Shown in pieces: positions 40,185-49,356 of a DNA stretch of 64,000 nt; position 1 is the stretch's first letter; each line of letters starts with the position of its first letter. The DNA comes from Pythium myriotylum (taxonomy: Eukaryota > Oomycota > Peronosporomycetes > Pythiales > Pythiaceae). The stretch lies in NCBI GenBank assembly GCA_023091665.1, contig JALJCQ010000017.1:2728001-2792000 (forward strand). The letters run 5' to 3'. The notes beneath the pieces were generated by a model that worked only from the letters and a program-made list of their open reading frames with translations, had not been told where the DNA came from and made no database searches. A program made the position numbers and the translations under genes.

Positions 40185-40497
40185 TGTGAGCTGGTGCGGG
40201 ATCCGAGTGGCTCGTTGGTGCGTATTGCAGGCGAAGACGGTTTGTCCTCGTGGGCGGGCTAGAGTATGTGGGTGGAGAGGATGCGTCGAACATACCCACT
40301 CGATTAACTCCGGTGGCCTTTCTTGTTACCCATTGTGCGTACTGTAGGTACAGTAGATCTCCCTCTGTAGATCTCCCTTCAATCTAGTACAGGGTTTATG
40401 CTAATCGCCATTAGTCGGCGTTTTGGTCTCAACAGTCTTCTCTTTGGAAGACGGTCGAAACTCCCAACAGTCTTCCAGCACCTGGAGACGGATGAAG

Positions 40498-41228
40498 AGG
40501 ATTGCTGACATGAAGAGCACATTAGCCAATTGGATTCCGTGTCAATTCCGTGTCAGTAATCTGCTTCAGACATTTTCTGATAACACTCGTCGTAAGAGAC
40601 CGGAGCTCCCGGAAAATATCGCTGGTTTACGAGGATCCAGCGTTCCTCGCTTGCAGCAGCTGCGCGATCTCGTCGTAGGAGCTTCGTGCAGTGAGATCGC
40701 GCAGCTGCTACAAGCGACTTGGCTATTCTATACTGTATAAACCCATCCATACAGTACCGTCTCGGATTCTTGTCGATCTTTCGAAGACGCCTCGATCTGA
40801 TAACGGGACTGACTGTAAAAGCCGTGGAGTCTTAACCCCGAGCTCTCCATACTGTATCCTGCCAGGGTCGAGTGACAGTTCATGTGCGCATATTCATTCG
40901 AGGTACATAGGACTCCCCGTTATCAGAAAGTGAAGACAACAAGCTGCCGAGAGATCAACGCAGAGACAACTGTCTTCTCTCAGACTCGGAGACTAAGCGC
41001 ACCGAATGGTATGTTTTTGTGAGAAGCCTTTCCTGTTATCGTGTGGATTCACCGCATGACAGATGCCGCGAAGCTTTCGTTCCGATCGTGGATGACACTG
41101 TGTACCCTGGCCATGAATACCCATCAAGTGTTCATTTGCCATGAGTCTTTGGAAATCTCAAAGACCTGCTAGTGAAGGAAGCATGTCTTGGTGGTGACGT
41201 GGATTGCCAATCGGAGCTTCCAATCCAA
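40498..41228. repeat. diverged homologue of the palindrome centre
   Basis: It shares, in order, GGATTCCGTGTC, TTCAG(A/G)CA, TCTGATAAC, the block GATCAACG...TGTCTTCTCTC...CAGACT, and a GTGT..ATTC.CCG motif with 32640-33060. It separates subtilase E (minus) from a subtilase 5' remnant (plus), as the palindrome centre separates C and D. It encodes nothing recognisable. Confidence 0.65.
40647..40717. repeat. 25-bp-arm inverted repeat (hairpin)
   Basis: Arms at 40647-40671 and 40693-40717 differ at one position (core GCAGCTGCGCGATCTC) around a 21-nt loop. It lies in the homologue of the palindrome spacer. Confidence 0.8.
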
Positions 41229-41345
41229 GAATGGATTTTACTAAGTGCCAGCCTTTCCCCGCGCTTCCTGCCGTTGTGGGTGACTTCATTGCTACGCCGC
41301 ATGGCGACGCTGAGGTTCACCGTGGAAGTGTACACCGATTTTTTT
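41229..41345 (+). pseudogene. subtilase 5' remnant (copy F)
   Basis: CTTCCAATCCAAGAATGG is the exact start context of the subtilases. The translated piece MDFTKCQPFPALPAVV...FIATPHGDAEVHRGSVHR follows the signal peptide and N-terminus of copies B-E (MVFTKFAPLL...ATPRVDAGVHRTLR). The similarity ends in a T-run near 41340, beside the end of the ankyrin gene. It is an old, truncated copy in the orientation opposite to E. Confidence 0.75.
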
Positions 41346-41350
41346 CACTG

Positions 41351-44300
41351 CTAGGACAAACTAGCGGCGCGAAACTTCTCCGCGAACAAAGCCTCCCGAA
41401 CTTCTGTGAATCCGTTTTCGAACGCGAGCACTAGTGATGTCTTCCCTGCGTTGTTTTTGTGCGCTAACTTGGCCCCAGCAGCCAACAGCATCTCAACAGT
41501 CGACAAGTGGCCATTTGCCGCGGCTATTGTGAGCGGAGTGTCGCCCGAGTTTGTTGTATGGTGAACATTTGCACCAGCGTCGAGGAGTTTTCGCGCGATT
41601 CTAGCGTAGCCTTCCCTTGAAGTTAGAGTTAGAGGAGTTTCGCCGTCTTCATCGACGGTGTCAACCTGCACTTTGCGCTCCAATAGTTGATCCACGACGA
41701 TCTCGCAGTTCTTTAGGGCCGCAAACGCCAAGACAGTTGATCCGTCCTTGGCTACATGATCAACAATTGTGGCCTTGGCAAGGAGCAACTCAGCAGTTGA
41801 TGCGTGGCCCTCAGCTGCAGCCGCCGTCAAAGCTGTTATGCCGCTCGCGTTCACAAGGTCCACATTTGCGCCTCTCGCTAACAGCTTCCTCACAACAGCC
41901 AAGTGGCCTTTGCGTGCTGCACAAATCAATGCCGTGTCTCCATCACTGTTAGTTTTGTCCACATCCTCCCCGGCGTCTAGGAGCTTGACGACAGCGCTTA
42001 CGATGCCTTCTCGCGCCGCCATGAAGATTGCAGATGGTCCAGCATTTGTTCCATGCGCGACGATTGCCTCGTAAACTTGGGTGTGACCGCTCTCCAGTGC
42101 AACAGCCGCAGCCGAGTTGCCATCAACCTCGACCGACAAATCCGCACCGGCAGCGATCAGAATTTCGACAACTTGTAGGTGACCATAATGAGCAGCTGAG
42201 AGAAGTGGGGTGAGACCCGAGTTGTTGACGATATTGACGTTCCCCCCTGCTTTGATAAGCATCTCAACGATTGGTGCGTAACCAGAGCTGGCGGCGAGGT
42301 ACAGCGGGGACTCTCCGTCGTCATCCACAGTGTCGACTTTGACGCCTCTTGCTATGAGTTGTTCCACGACATCTGGGCAGTTTTTCCATGATGCAAAAGC
42401 CAGTGCAGTCATTCCTCGTGCATTCGCGTGGTCAAGATCGTGGCTTTTCCACAAAAGCATCTCGCCGACGACAGAATGGCCTTCGTTCAGAGCATACTGT
42501 AAGGCAGTCATTTCCTCTTCATCAGTCTCATCCACAATGGCACCTTTGGCCACCAATACTTTCACAACACGAAGATGACCATTCTTGGCTGCACAAATGA
42601 GAGGAGTCACCCCGTTGACGGTAGCCGCATGAATATCTGCGCCATTCGCAAGGAGGAAATCCACAACTTCTGCGTGACCTTCCTGAGATGCGAGAGCCAG
42701 CGAGGTACATCCGTTCGGCTTCGCGAGATTGAGATCGGCTCCAGCCACGACGAGCTTCTTCACTATGTCCAGACTTCCTTTGCTTGCGGCAAGGAGCAGC
42801 GGAAAATCATCTGCTTCGTCGACGGGATTGACGTCCAGCCCAGGTATTACCAAGAGCTTGTCGACCACGCTGCTGTGGCCGAACCAACTGGCCAGTGAAA
42901 TCGCAGTTGAACCATTGTTGCTGACGAGATGGGGATTTGCCCCAAGCTCCAGTAATCGCAGTGCGTACTCGCTTTCTCCAATTGCCAGAGCCAGGTGCAG
43001 CGCACTAAGTCCATCTTTCGTAGTCGAGTTAATGTCGGCACCAGCAGCAAGAAGAAGATCTGCAATATCTTTGCAGCCATTTTGACTCGCAAACATGAAA
43101 GCTGTAAACCCGTCATCGTTGTGGTGATCAACCCTAGCACCGGCAGCTAGTAGCGTCCCAACGACTTCCGTGTGGTGGTTTCGAGATGCCACGTTCAGCG
43201 CAGTGTCACCACCTGGTCCGACGTGTTCGATGTCGACACCGATATCCAAGAGTCGCTGGACGAGATCTGCTTTGCCGAGCGCGGCCAGAAGGATTAATGG
43301 TGTGGCGCCACTTGAGGATGCATGGTCGACCGTCGCACCAGCATCGATCAACATGGAGGCAACAGCGTCGCGGCCTTCGTTCAAGGCGACCAAGAGTGGC
43401 GTCACGCCATCAGCGTTATGATTATTCACATTTGCACCCGCACGAAGCAGTAGCTCGACAACGTCCGCGTGGCCTTCTTGAGACGCAAAGAACAGGCTTG
43501 AATTCTTGCCGTTGTTGACAATATTCACGTCGATGTCCAGTGTCAGCAACTTCTCCACCGCTGAAGAGAAGCCCTTCGCCGACGCCAAGAGTAACGGAGC
43601 GTCACCGTCCAAGTCGCGATAATCAACATCTGCCCCGGCGACTAACAGGCAGTCGACGACGTCCACGCCACCGAACCAGCAAGCAGGTGAGAGGGGTGAG
43701 GTGCCACTCGTAGATTTGTGGTTCACATGCGCTCCGTGGGCGAGCAAGACCTCCGCGACAGCCAGTCGGTTGAACGTGCTCGCGGCAAAGAGCGCCGTAC
43801 AATTCATCTCGTCTCCACGATCCACAGCTGCTCCTTCTGCGAGAAGTCTCTCTACGACGCTCACGTGGCCCTCCCGTGAAGCATACATGAGCGCCGTGAC
43901 GCCACTGTTATCCACGCTGTCGATATCCGCGCCTTCCGCCAGCAGAATGGCGACGACGTCCTCTCGACCGAAGCCAGCTGCGAAGCTGAGCGCGTTGCGA
44001 CCGACGCCATTCACACCTCCAATGTCTGCCGAGGCGTCGATGAGCTGCTCGAGGCTCGTGACGTCTCCGTTCACAGCCGCGATCATGAGCGCCGTGCGGC
44101 CGCTGGCGTTCACGTGGTTGACGGGCGATCCGGCCTCGAGCAGCACGTCGACCGCGTGCGGATTGCGTTGCGACACGGCGAGCATCAGCGCCGTGTTGCC
44201 GTCGCGGTCGGCGAAGCCAACGTCGGCGCCGGCGACGAGCAGCGCATGGACGACGGTCTCTTCTCCGTAGAGCACGGCGTAGCAGAGCGGCGAGGTGGCG

Positions 44301-44416
44301 AATCCGTCGTCGGGGCTCGCGTTGGCGTTGGCGCCGAGCTCGACGAGACAGTCGCTGACGGCGTTGGCGTCGCGCGACTCGATGGCCTCGAAGAGAGCGA
44401 CGTCGGCCTCGTTCAT
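41351..44416 (-). CDS. large ankyrin-repeat protein (about 30 repeats)
   Basis: The protein has 1,021 residues and is almost wholly ankyrin repeats from about residue 35 to the end, roughly 30 in a row with no other domain. The consensus is DGxTALxxAxxxGHxxVVxxLLxAGA. It starts MNEADVALFEAIESRDANAV, a capping helix shared with the neighbouring ankyrin genes. It has no signal peptide, membrane segment or kinase/F-box partner domain. It is probably a long solenoid scaffold in the cell; partners are unknown. Repeats have drifted from each other, so the array is not a recent slippage product. It lies 340 bp from the next ankyrin gene, same strand. The remnant at 23940-24663 resembles its N-terminus. 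Confidence 0.92.
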   Translation of the reverse strand: MNEADVALFEAIESRDANAVSDCLVELGANANASPDDGFATSPLCYAVLYGEETVVHALLVAGADVGFADRDGNTALMLAVSQRNPHAVDVLLEAGSPVNHVNASGRTALMIAAVNGDVTSLEQLIDASADIGGVNGVGRNALSFAAGFGREDVVAILLAEGADIDSVDNSGVTALMYASREGHVSVVERLLAEGAAVDRGDEMNCTALFAASTFNRLAVAEVLLAHGAHVNHKSTSGTSPLSPACWFGGVDVVDCLLVAGADVDYRDLDGDAPLLLASAKGFSSAVEKLLTLDIDVNIVNNGKNSSLFFASQEGHADVVELLLRAGANVNNHNADGVTPLLVALNEGRDAVASMLIDAGATVDHASSSGATPLILLAALGKADLVQRLLDIGVDIEHVGPGGDTALNVASRNHHTEVVGTLLAAGARVDHHNDDGFTAFMFASQNGCKDIADLLLAAGADINSTTKDGLSALHLALAIGESEYALRLLELGANPHLVSNNGSTAISLASWFGHSSVVDKLLVIPGLDVNPVDEADDFPLLLAASKGSLDIVKKLVVAGADLNLAKPNGCTSLALASQEGHAEVVDFLLANGADIHAATVNGVTPLICAAKNGHLRVVKVLVAKGAIVDETDEEEMTALQYALNEGHSVVGEMLLWKSHDLDHANARGMTALAFASWKNCPDVVEQLIARGVKVDTVDDDGESPLYLAASSGYAPIVEMLIKAGGNVNIVNNSGLTPLLSAAHYGHLQVVEILIAAGADLSVEVDGNSAAAVALESGHTQVYEAIVAHGTNAGPSAIFMAAREGIVSAVVKLLDAGEDVDKTNSDGDTALICAARKGHLAVVRKLLARGANVDLVNASGITALTAAAAEGHASTAELLLAKATIVDHVAKDGSTVLAFAALKNCEIVVDQLLERKVQVDTVDEDGETPLTLTSREGYARIARKLLDAGANVHHTTNSGDTPLTIAAANGHLSTVEMLLAAGAKLAHKNNAGKTSLVLAFENGFTEVREALFAEKFRAASLS

Positions 44417-44757
44417 TCTCGAGCGGAAGACGGAGAATGGGCGCCGATGCTGGTAACCATCACGACTTGTACTCTAGAACACCATATAAAATCATATATG
44501 GTGCAATAGTTATGGATTTGAACTTCCAAATGACTTTGTAAACAAATAAGAATATATAAAAGAATAGTATCGGAATTAAATCTCGACGAGCCAGGTCATT
44601 TCTGAACCCAACGACCAACCCCCCCCATCCTATCCTCATGATCAAAAGATGAAATATATGATCAGAAATTGATCAGAACAAGGTAACTAATCGTGCGTTG
44701 TCTGAACGAATCACCAATGAATGGAGCTTGTTTTGTGAAGATCACAATGTAGCCATC
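44417..44757. other. gap between two ankyrin genes
   Basis: It holds the promoter side of the 41351-44416 gene (Inr-like CCATTCTCC about 30 bp before the ATG) and the 3' end of the next. AT-rich at 44480-44580. No gene seen. Confidence 0.5.
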
Positions 44758-46242
44758 TCAGTCTCCCGTTGACAAGCATGAGAGCAGCAAGCCCACAACG
44801 TCTTTGTGGCCTCGATCGACGGCGAAGTCGAGTGCCGGGTGCTTCTCGGCATCTTGAATGTCGACGTTTGCCCCACTTTGCAGCAAAAGCCTCACGACGT
44901 CCACGTGGCCATTGGCAGACGCGAGCATGAGAGGCGTTTGCCCCGTGAGACTGGTCTGGTCGACATCAGCTCCGTTCTCCACCAGCAGCTTCACGATTGA
45001 GACCAGACCGAGCGCAGATGCCTCCAAAAGTGCCGTATTGCCTTGTTTGTTGACGTGATGAACGTTGGCGCCAGCGGCGATGAGCTGTCGAACAGCCTCA
45101 GTGTGGCCGAACGCAGACGCGATGAGGAGTGGGGTGTCGCCATTGGCCTTGGTGAGGTTGACGTTCGCACCAGCCGCGACGAGCTTCTCAAGAGCGAAAA
45201 TATGGCCTTCTCCAGATGCCACAACCAACGCCGAGTCTCCATTTCGATTAGTCTGGTCGACGGTGGCTCCTTTACCAAGCAACACGTCGATCACAGCGAC
45301 GTGATTGTTGTTAGTCGCGAGGATAAGAGGTGAGTTTCCGTTTTGCGTCGCGACGTCGACTTGTGCGCCAGACTCCAAAAGATCCTTGACGATGGCCAGA
45401 TGACCATTGGATGAAGCGAGCGTCAACGCAGTGTCCCCACTGACCAATGCAGCGCTTGGATTGGCTTTAGCCAGGAGCAGTATGCTGACGATGGACGTAT
45501 GCCCCGATCGTGCTGCCATGGTCAACGCTGTCTCCCCGTCTTTCCGTGCCAAGTTGACGTCGGCTTTCGCAACAACGAGTATGTCAACCACGCGTTCATG
45601 GCCTTGCCACGCCGATGTGACCAGTGGCGTGTCACTATCCTTGTCAGCGTGATTTACGTTAGCGCCTGCTCGAATGAGAGCGTCCACAACCGCTTCGTGT
45701 CCTTGAACGGCAGCGAGTAGAAGCGGCATGCAGCCGTCACCATCAGCGCGATCTACCTCGGCACCGGCCGCAAGAAGTTTTTTCACGACATCAACGTGGC
45801 CATATTCGGCCGCGAATGTGAGCGCCGTCGAGCCACCGGTTGACTTCGCGTGCTCAATTCTTGCTTCCGATTGAAGGAGAATATCAATAATCTCGCCATG
45901 GCCACGCGGCACCGCGAGTGTCAGTGCCGAGTCGCCATTGAAAAACGCGCGGTTTACGTCAGCGCCGCACTGGAGAAGTAATCGCACAGCATCCGTGTGG
46001 CCAAACCAAGCAGCAAACGCCAACGCGCTGTTGCCGTCGACGTTGACAGCATCTGGATGCACTCCATGTGCCAGCAGATCGCTCATCAACGACATGTTAC
46101 CCGATCGGGCAGCGACGATGAGCGCTGTATCTCCATCGCTATTGCGTGCATCGACTAGTTGTGGGTTTAATTGAAGCCGACGTTTGACGGCAGCGACATC
46201 TCCAGCTTCGACCGCAACGAACAACTCCAGCACTTCACTCAT
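44758..46242 (-). CDS. ankyrin-repeat protein (about 14 repeats)
   Basis: The protein has 494 residues. The cap MSEVLELFVAVEAGDVAAVKRRLQ is followed by consecutive 33-residue ankyrin repeats to near the end (HPALDFAVDRGHKDVVGLLLSCLSTGD). No other domain is seen. The repeats are closer to consensus than in the 1,021-residue neighbour. Function is not predictable beyond protein binding. It is tandem with the ankyrin gene downstream and lies 148 bp after the P450 stop, all on the minus strand. Confidence 0.92.
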   Translation of the reverse strand: MSEVLELFVAVEAGDVAAVKRRLQLNPQLVDARNSDGDTALIVAARSGNMSLMSDLLAHGVHPDAVNVDGNSALAFAAWFGHTDAVRLLLQCGADVNRAFFNGDSALTLAVPRGHGEIIDILLQSEARIEHAKSTGGSTALTFAAEYGHVDVVKKLLAAGAEVDRADGDGCMPLLLAAVQGHEAVVDALIRAGANVNHADKDSDTPLVTSAWQGHERVVDILVVAKADVNLARKDGETALTMAARSGHTSIVSILLLAKANPSAALVSGDTALTLASSNGHLAIVKDLLESGAQVDVATQNGNSPLILATNNNHVAVIDVLLGKGATVDQTNRNGDSALVVASGEGHIFALEKLVAAGANVNLTKANGDTPLLIASAFGHTEAVRQLIAAGANVHHVNKQGNTALLEASALGLVSIVKLLVENGADVDQTSLTGQTPLMLASANGHVDVVRLLLQSGANVDIQDAEKHPALDFAVDRGHKDVVGLLLSCLSTGD

Positions 46243-46390
46243 CAGCCGTTTTGGGGGTCACCGCGGAGGACTTGGCGCTAATTCTGGAGGAAGAGTTCAA
46301 ATGGCGAGAGCAAGGAGATCGACAGGTTCAAACTCTGTTATTACGGCACAACACATTTATCACAAAGTGGAGAGTTGAAGAAAGTTGGAG

Positions 46391-47986
46391 CTAATTGGCC
46401 ACCACGCGTTCAGCCTTGACCACGAGCGGGTTCTTGAGTACAAGAGCGATCATCGACCTGTAGGACGCGTCGTTAGGCTGAGCGAGCTCGAAGCGGTAGC
46501 GATGGAGCAGGTTTGCAGTCACGACGCGGAGTTCGAGAGTCGCGAGCTTCATGCCGATGCAGATGCGAGGGCCTGTGCTAAAGGTCGAGAAGGTCGTGCT
46601 AGGGACCACCTTGAGTTCCCCGGAGGTTGGATCAATCCATCGCTCAGGCTTAAACTCGGCGGCATCTGGCCCCCACACCTTCGTGCTTCGAGCCATCGCG
46701 AACGGCGAGATGTTGATCATCTGACCTTTTCGAATAGAAACTCCCTTGCCAATGACGGTATCTTCTGCGCACTCTCTGAAGAAGAGAGGGATGGCCGGGT
46801 AGAGACGCAAGACTTCCTTAATGGTCGCCTCGAGGTACACGAGCTTTTGAACATGGTCCGTCGTGAGGTAGGTCTCGGGTTTGACATCCATGTCAGGCAG
46901 GATCGCCGCCATCTCCATGCGAATCTTCTCTTCCACCTCAGGATGCTTACTCATCATCAAGAAGAACCAAGACAGCGACACAGCCGACGTGTCTTGAGCT
47001 GCGAGCACGAAGATAAGGATGAAGTCCACGAGATCGTCCGGTCCCATGCCTTCAGTGTCATCCTGGCTTTGTTTTACAAAGAGTTCAAGCATGCTCTTGA
47101 TCTCCGTAGCGTTTGGGTCACTCTTTGCCTTCCTCTCTTGCACAGCCTCCAAGCTATCCTTGATCACATCCCGCATCCACTGGCGTAGCGAACCCATCGT
47201 CGCGGCTAGATCCTTCTCAGGGCCGAGGCCGAGGAGACGCTGAAGCTTCCAGTAGAACTCGGGGACTCGGAAGCGACGCATGGTCGCAACTGAGGCCACG
47301 GCGAGCGCCGAGTCCACCGGGTTCGAGTCATTCGTACCGATCCATTTGACTTCGAGTCCGAGTCCCACTTCCACGAAAGTCTGCAACGTGAACTCGTGGA
47401 GAAGCTTGATCAGGTCCACATTAACCTTGTCGGCGATAGCCGCATCGATGACCCCGTTCACTTGAATCACGTTCTTGTGCATGCTCGTGATCATGCACTT
47501 GCGTAATGATCGTGCAGTGAAAAAGTTGGCGGCCACTTTGCGCTGGTGGTACCATCTCTTCCCGTCCGAGTTCACGAGCGACGTGCCGAAGAGTGGCTCG
47601 AAGTACGACGACTGGAACTCTCCACGTGGGAATTTGTCAAACTGGTGGTTCAAGACGTCGTCCATGTGCTCTGGAAGCGAGACGATCACCGCGTCTTTCT
47701 GGCGTGGAGTCCGAATGACCCACGGCTCGCCACCGAAGCTGGCCGAGGTCTCGGCCATCCAGTCATGGAGGCGATGGCTGTTGGCGTTGTACGACGCCTG
47801 GTCTCCGTATACCAGCGATGTGCTGGGAAGTCGATGCGGCTCCTTCGCGAGCTTGTGCTTGCGTCGGTCGCTTTGCGCCACCAGAAGCAAGATTCCAAAG
47901 ACGAGAGACCCAGCGAGTGCGAGCAGCGACGTCGGCGACGAGCTCTCGCTCAGCAGTGAGTGGACGAGATCAGTGAGAGTCTTCAT
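46391..47986 (-). CDS. cytochrome P450, fatty-acid hydroxylase-like (CYP86/CYP52 clan)
   Basis: The protein has 531 residues. An N-terminal membrane anchor (about residues 18-38, SLLALAGSLVFGILLLVA) suggests ER attachment. The I-helix is AAQDTSAVSLSW, the K-helix ExxR is EVLR in IKEVLRLYP, and the heme loop is FSTGPRICIG with the Cys ligand. The sequence around EHMDDVLNHQFDKFPRG and KRWYHQRKVAANFF resembles fatty-acid omega-hydroxylase families; the substrate is inferred, not shown. The frame is open upstream to 48118, but I start at 47986 because a full oomycete core promoter lies at 47991-48007, placing upstream ATGs outside the mRNA. It sits between ankyrin genes with no evident functional link. 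Confidence 0.93.
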   Translation of the reverse strand: MKTLTDLVHSLLSESSSPTSLLALAGSLVFGILLLVAQSDRRKHKLAKEPHRLPSTSLVYGDQASYNANSHRLHDWMAETSASFGGEPWVIRTPRQKDAVIVSLPEHMDDVLNHQFDKFPRGEFQSSYFEPLFGTSLVNSDGKRWYHQRKVAANFFTARSLRKCMITSMHKNVIQVNGVIDAAIADKVNVDLIKLLHEFTLQTFVEVGLGLEVKWIGTNDSNPVDSALAVASVATMRRFRVPEFYWKLQRLLGLGPEKDLAATMGSLRQWMRDVIKDSLEAVQERKAKSDPNATEIKSMLELFVKQSQDDTEGMGPDDLVDFILIFVLAAQDTSAVSLSWFFLMMSKHPEVEEKIRMEMAAILPDMDVKPETYLTTDHVQKLVYLEATIKEVLRLYPAIPLFFRECAEDTVIGKGVSIRKGQMINISPFAMARSTKVWGPDAAEFKPERWIDPTSGELKVVPSTTFSTFSTGPRICIGMKLATLELRVVTANLLHRYRFELAQPNDASYRSMIALVLKNPLVVKAERVVAN

Positions 47987-47990
47987 CGCG

Positions 47991-48007
47991 AAAATTGCAG
48001 AATGAGC
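47991..48007 (-). promoter_or_regulatory. oomycete core promoter of the P450 gene
   Basis: The minus strand reads GCTCATTCTGCAATTTT, an exact fit to the 16-nt oomycete Inr-FPR consensus GCTCATTYBNCAWTTT. Transcription would begin in the TCATT part, giving a very short leader of about 15-20 nt before the ATG at 47986. Confidence 0.8.
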
Positions 48008-48330
48008 TCGCGAAGAGGAAGGAGAAGGAGCAGGCAACGACTGACTGCTCTTCATTCTCTCCTCTCGGGTGTCGGTGGGCCATCGACACCCGAGAGGAGC
48101 AATCGATGACTGGTTCAAGTTTCGTCATGAGAGGTACTCATACAACAGATCGGATCGGATAATAAACGATGATAATCCCACTCTACGCAGTGGACCGGCT
48201 ACTAGTTCACCGCTCATGGACGTGCGTCATGCGACGACAACCACAGGTTGAGTGTCAAATCAGAGGTACAAGTCATGCCTTAGCGATAGACTGAGGGGAT
48301 GCGGCGCCCACGATGCAGCTGATCTGCTCA
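48008..48330. other. gap between P450 promoter and ankyrin gene 3' end
   Basis: It contains a 13-bp palindromic pair CGGGTGTCG...CGACACCCG at about 48066-48093 upstream of the P450 promoter. No gene seen. Confidence 0.5.
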
Positions 48331-49356
48331 CTAGAGCCGTCGACGCTTGGAGCCGAACATCACCTCCATGCGGTGGCTCATCTGTCGCCAAAGCGAGCCG
48401 ATGCCTTGCGCTTCCATGCGTTGCTCCGAGACCTCAAGCGCCGTCAGTCCGTCGCTGTTGCGTGCGTTTGGGTTGGCGCCGGCCTGCAGCAAGAGCGCGA
48501 GCGACTCGACGCTCTCGTGGGTCGACGCCACGAACATTGCGGTCTCGCCGTTCTCCCCTATATGGTCAATCTCCGCACCGGCGTGTAGCAGCTCCTCGAC
48601 GATGCGAGGGTAGTTCTTGCCGGCGGCGAGGATCAGTGGGCTCAGGCCGTTCACACTCGCGAGATTCGCATCCGCGCCCGCTGCAAGCAGTTGCTGCACC
48701 GCCGAGAGGTGGCCGTGGAGCGACGCGAACATGAGCGCCGTGTCGCCAGTCGTCTTGGTGTGGTTCACGTCGGCTGCGTGTCGAAGCAGCAGCGCCACCA
48801 GCTCGTCGCATCCTTTCGACGCGGCATTCGAGAGCGCTGCTGCGCCGTGCACGTTGGCGTGGTGGACGTCGGCGCCGTGGGCGACCAGCAGCATCCCTGT
48901 CGCCGCGTGGCTGTTGACGGCCGCTTGCGTCAGCGGCGTCTCGCCGTCGCTCGTCGCGTGGAGAACGCTCGCGCCGTGGGCGATGAGAACCGAGGCGCAC
49001 GCGGTTTGTCCGGCGCGTGCTGCCGCCACGAGCGCCGAGTCTCCGGCCGCGTTGGTCTGGTCGACGGACGCGCCGCCCAGCAGCAGCCGCTCGACGGCCT
49101 CGACGTGGCCTCGCTCGGCCGCGAGCAGGAGCGGCGTGGCCGCGCGCAGCGTCACGTGGTTGGCGTCGGCGCCGTGCGCGAGCAGCGTCGAGAGGATCTC
49201 GACGTGGCCGCGGAAGGCCGCGAGCGTGAGCGGCGTGTCGCCCTTTTCGCTAGTCGCGTCCACCGCCACGCCCGCGGCGAGAGCGTCGCGCACGCCGCGC
49301 AGGTCGCCGAGCCAACTCGCGTTGAGCAGCGAGCGCGCGTCGGCGGCCAGGTCCAT
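48331..49356 (-). CDS. ankyrin-repeat protein (about 9 repeats)
   Basis: The protein has 341 residues: a short cap (MDLAADARSLLNASWLGDLRGV), ankyrin repeats to about residue 310 (for example DSALVAAARAGQTACASVLI), and a basic C-terminus MFGSKRRRL that could act as a nuclear localisation signal. It is GC-rich and close to the repeat consensus. No other domain. It is in the same orientation as the upstream P450 and ankyrin genes but has its own upstream gap. Confidence 0.9.
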   Translation of the reverse strand: MDLAADARSLLNASWLGDLRGVRDALAAGVAVDATSEKGDTPLTLAAFRGHVEILSTLLAHGADANHVTLRAATPLLLAAERGHVEAVERLLLGGASVDQTNAAGDSALVAAARAGQTACASVLIAHGASVLHATSDGETPLTQAAVNSHAATGMLLVAHGADVHHANVHGAAALSNAASKGCDELVALLLRHAADVNHTKTTGDTALMFASLHGHLSAVQQLLAAGADANLASVNGLSPLILAAGKNYPRIVEELLHAGAEIDHIGENGETAMFVASTHESVESLALLLQAGANPNARNSDGLTALEVSEQRMEAQGIGSLWRQMSHRMEVMFGSKRRRL

